DNA from: Arbacia lixula
Lineage: Eukaryota > Echinodermata > Echinoidea > Arbacioida > Arbaciidae
Direction of reading: 5' to 3'
DNA length: 64,000 bases
Assembly (NCBI GenBank): GCA_963669155.1
Contig: OZ022597.1
Coordinates: forward strand, 11,858,946 to 11,922,945
Part shown: positions 60,644 through 64,000 of the stretch, in pieces
Numbering within the stretch: position 1 is the first letter of the stretch
Layout: each line of letters begins with the position of its first letter
The notes under the pieces: generated by a model
Database searches by the model: none
The model's input: the letters and a program-made list of their open reading frames with translations, nothing else
Told to the model about the DNA's origin: nothing
Program-made: the position numbers and the translations under genes

Positions 60644-60667
60644 AGAGAGAGAGCAAGAGAGAGAGAG

Positions 60668-60707
<40 letters not shown>

Positions 60708-60721
60708 AGGGAGAGAGAGAG
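60472..60721. repeat. (TG)n and (GA)n microsatellites
   Basis: About 45 bp of TG at 60475-60519 and about 115 bp of GA with a G-run at 60604-60721. Cys/Val, Arg/Glu and Ser/Leu frames over them are artefacts. 60850-61585 holds only CT-rich sequence and short frames. Confidence 0.95.
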
Positions 60722-61589
60722 GGATATTTATATGTATATATTGTCCACATATACAGGTATTATCCCCCTCACACACACACAGATATTTAGTTCATACATA
60801 AATATGCTTGTGTGTGTGAGGGGAAGGGGGGAGAAGGGGGGGGGGGGTAAGCGTGTAGCTGGATACAATATGAAACCTCACTCTCAACTCAAATTTGGCA
60901 AAACATGTATTTTACATTATTTGATTTGCACGATTTACGATTGATTGTACATAATAATTGTTCGCGGGGCTTTGTGTTTGCATAACAAGTTATTTGTGAA
61001 ATACAAGGTATAATTTTGTGCATTGATTGCGGCTGACCTGACGAAGATATTAATGCTATTGAAATGGTAACACTAAATATGGTTATTCTTTATACGCCAG
61101 TTCTGCATTCAATGAATCATAATAGCTACATGGGCATGATTGTGATGAATGAATTACATCGAGTGTATTTTGTATTCACCCTCTTCTGCGAAACTATATA
61201 TTATTTCGAGCTGTGTATTGTGTCCGTCCGCAAATCCCCCCTCCATTCAATTAATCCTTCTCTCAATTCTATATATCTTCATGTCACTGTGTCTCTTTAC
61301 ACTGCCCCCCTCTCTCTCTCTGTCTGTATTCCCCATGGTATTGAGTCCCCTGTCTGTCTGTCATGTCTGTCCATATGTCTCTTCCCTCTACCCCTTTCTC
61401 CTTTCTTCTATTCTGAGGGTCTCCCCCTCCCTTTCTGTCTAATTATCTGTCCGTCTATCTGTCTGTTTCTATATGTCTTTCCTCTCTTTCTATTTATTTA
61501 AGTACATAGTCCCATATCCAAAACATAACTTTGACACAATACGTGTACTAAACCTATACTAAGTTAAACCTCCTCTGTCATGTCTGTGA

Positions 61590-61725
61590 ATAAGGGTCAT
61601 AATGTTAATATTCCATCGTACAATAAGGGTCATAATATTAATATTCCACCGTACAATAATGGTCATAATGTTTAGATTTCACCATATGATAAGGGTCATA
61701 ATGTTTTATATTCCACCGTATATCA
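61590..61725. repeat. 38-bp minisatellite, about 3.5 copies
   Basis: Units of GGGTCATAATGTTAATATTCCACCGTACAATAA type at spacings of 37-38 bp. 61730-62255 shows nothing else of note except a G-run at 62171-62180. Confidence 0.8.
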
Positions 61726-62259
61726 ATCTATATAGCTATCTTCTTGCTCGATTATCGCTAGACCTTCCTTTTGTCCTCCCTCAATCATGTCTACCTTACA
61801 GAAGTGCCCACCCCCTTATATTGACTTCTTACATGTCTCATGGGTAACATAGCAGTTGAAGTGGCTTGAGGTGTTTTCACGCAACTTTATCTCAGCGGAA
61901 TTAGCATGTTAGGCATACGCATTGATCGTTGGTTGTTCAAAGAACGGCACTTGTCGTGACATCCAGACAAGATCGATATCAACGGTATCGCATATCGAAA
62001 AAGCAACGTAATTCAAGACTAAAATATACGAAGTGGAAATGGAAGTAAAAAATCGATGGTAATTTAAGACGGCTAAATTATTCTAGCGTGTAGTTCACTG
62101 ACTCCTTGCCCGTGCAAAGGGGACATCTTGAAATGAAATGATAACTAGGAGGGTGTGGGTGTGGGCGGTGGGGGGGGGGGGATCAATAATGCCTCTTTCT
62201 CTAGTCTGCTGTGGGCGTAATATTAACTGGTTATGTTCTCTTTCTATTTAATACCTTCT

Positions 62260-62750
62260 CTGCCGGACTCCATACTGCCCTATGGGAGTGGTGTTTATTA
62301 CCAATGCAAAACTGATAAGATGGCGCATAAAGAGTAAACTCCATAGTGCCCTATGGGCATGATGGGAATGGCGTGTATTATCACTGCAAAAATGCCTCAA
62401 CGATACGCAGAGAGTTGATTCCTTCTCAGCCAGGCCCCAGACTGCCCTTTGGGAATAGTGTTTATAGCCAGTGCAAAAATTACTAGATGCAGCTAAAAGA
62501 TGTAACTCCTTCTCTTCTGCGGGGCTCCATACGTCCCCATGGGAATGGTGTGCATTACCGGTGAAAAAAGATGCTTCAATTGTACAAAGAGTGTTAACTC
62601 CTTCTGCCAGACTCCATACTGCCCTATGGAAATGATCTTTATCACAAAAAGTGCTAGATTGTGCATAAAGATTTAACTCCTCCTCTGTCGGACTCCATAT
62701 TTCCCGATGGAAATGGTGTTTGTTTAAAGTGCAAAATTCCTCAATGGTGC
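62260..62750. repeat. Diverged tandem repeat, unit about 80-100 bp, five or six copies
   Basis: Each unit contains GACTCCATACTGCCCTATGGGAATGGTGTTTATTACC, a GCAAAAxTxCTxxATGG-like part and CATAAAGAGTTAACTCCTTCTCTGCC-like sequence. Copies are strongly diverged, suggesting an old array. Confidence 0.75.
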
Positions 62751-62845
62751 ATATATACTAAGATAAATAGAAAGGACGTTACGAGGAAACTCGTAACGGA
62801 GATTTGATGCATGCCACAATCTCCTACGTCTCTGGATACGGCACT

Positions 62846-62911
62846 TAGAGAGAGAGAGAGAGAGAGAGAGAGGAAGAGAGAGAGAGAGGGAGAGAGAGAG
62901 AGAGAGAGAGA
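62846..62911. repeat. (GA)n microsatellite
   Basis: Three blocks of GA repeat separated by single-base interruptions. Confidence 0.95.
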
Positions 62912-64000
62912 TCTTTGCGACGCAGTCATCATTTATCCTACATTTTGTAGTCAGTGTGGCACTTGAAATTTCCTCCAACAGCTATTAGCTGCATGGCACT
63001 GTTCACCTTGTCTATGTTGTCGATGTGGAATTTGGAATGTCCCTAGGCTCGCTATTATCCTGTATTGCTGCTACCAAGGACTTAAACTGCGTATGATCGA
63101 ATGTTCACTACAACTTCATCATGCTCATAGAGCCGTGATCCCTTAATAATGCGCGCCGTCAAAAAATAGTTACTTAACAAAACACAGCTCACAAACAACG
63201 TAAAAAAGAAAAGAAATATTGTGACCATCTTGTTATCACATTGAAGACTTTCCAAGAATTGATCTTCAAACCTTTAGAAATATCTAAACATGAAATCCTT
63301 CAGTCAAATGAATTAAAAACCTGTCATGTCTGTTAACGCAACGAAACAGAACGAGGACTAGATACTTATATTAGTTGCCATAGCAACTTGGCTGATACTC
63401 CAGTTTCCATCTTATCGACGGCACGAACCATCGTTCTGTCACGAGACGTATACCAAGCAGATGATTCACGCTTTCGTAAAAAATCATTGTCTGCATTTTG
63501 CTTTGATATACATGACCATGCCCTCAATTTCTTAATTTCATTATTGAAACACTTGATACCGAGAAAACAAACTTTTCTATGATCCTTTGTAAACATCCAT
63601 GGTCAAGTTGGCAATGATGCTTCGCTTGTGTGGAGCATCAGTCCTCCTTCATTTGCCTCGCTTCACATCAGTTGATCTGTGCTGCATTTTGTTTACAGCA
63701 TTTGTTTGGGTAATCTATGTTCACGTTGCATTATTGTGTTGTTTGAACGCAGCGCCTACAGGGAGAACAGTGCAAGCTCACTGATGGGGCTGCCCTGTTT
63801 AAAAAGACTAAATAAATAAAAAGATAAATAAATTACCGAACTAAATTCAGATCTGCAAAGTTGATAGTATTCAATTCAATACTTTATACCTCTCAACTCT
63901 TATGAACTATCATATTTTATAGGCTGCGGAGTATGTTCATCTCTACAACCACAAGTACATCTTGATAATTAGGCTAATACTATCCCTACTTCCATCATTA
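62912..64000. other. Intergenic, no gene seen
   Basis: Short frames on both strands near 63366-63784 have no recognised domain. Nothing else is identifiable before the end of the window. Confidence 0.4.

Noticed and set aside
1..64000. CRISPR arrays, rRNA and tRNA genes
   Set aside because: The tandem repeats lack regular unique spacers, and no rRNA core or tRNA cloverleaf with A and B boxes was recognised by eye.

Overview
The window looks like AT-rich nuclear DNA from a marine invertebrate, possibly an echinoderm or another non-vertebrate deuterostome. The grounds are spliced genes with canonical GT/AG sites, a GPR22-type receptor, frequent ACATGTA-like motifs, and very dense foldback elements, minisatellites and microsatellites. 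No bacterial or organellar gene is present. The species cannot be fixed from the sequence.

Host genes. Three loci are supported. (1) A minus-strand gene encodes an acidic, low-complexity nuclear-type protein of more than about 1,300 residues. Its exons at 34483-32807, 26939-26859 and 25272-23120 join in matching phase; a further 5' exon may end at 35168. I do not recognise the family. (2) A plus-strand gene with coding exons at 40316-40448 and 42088-42311 encodes a 118-residue protein with a signal peptide and one membrane span. (3) A single-exon class A GPCR lies on the minus strand (51021-49615) and most resembles GPR22. These genes show no common pathway.

Mobile DNA. The left third is a nested transposon. 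The outer element E1 (3832-22826, 19 kb) has 0.8-kb terminal inverted repeats, a 6-bp target duplication CACAGT, and a decayed minus-strand gene. That gene combines a repeated Pro-rich region, a Cys-rich module, an XPG/FEN1-like nuclease core, a TSO1/tesmin-type CXC domain and an acidic tail. E1 is split by E2 (10337-19536, 9.2 kb; termini CCCTTACAGAAAT, AG flanks, long subterminal arrays) and by a 373-bp element E3 (8291-8663, AATT flanks) sitting exactly in the nuclease reading frame. A fourth element, E4 (27218-32530, 5.3 kb, CAT flanks), fills an intron of gene 1. Many short foldback elements, two LINE reverse-transcriptase tails and dispersed repeats fill much of the rest.

Layout: 1-3.8 kb intergenic with foldbacks; 3.8-22.8 kb nested E1/E2/E3; 23.1-35.2 kb gene 1 with E4 in an intron; 38-42.3 kb the small membrane-protein gene with a very large TAC/GTA microsatellite pair upstream; 42.4-49.5 kb repeats and foldbacks; 49.6-51.0 kb the GPCR; 51.1-64 kb intergenic minisatellites and microsatellites.
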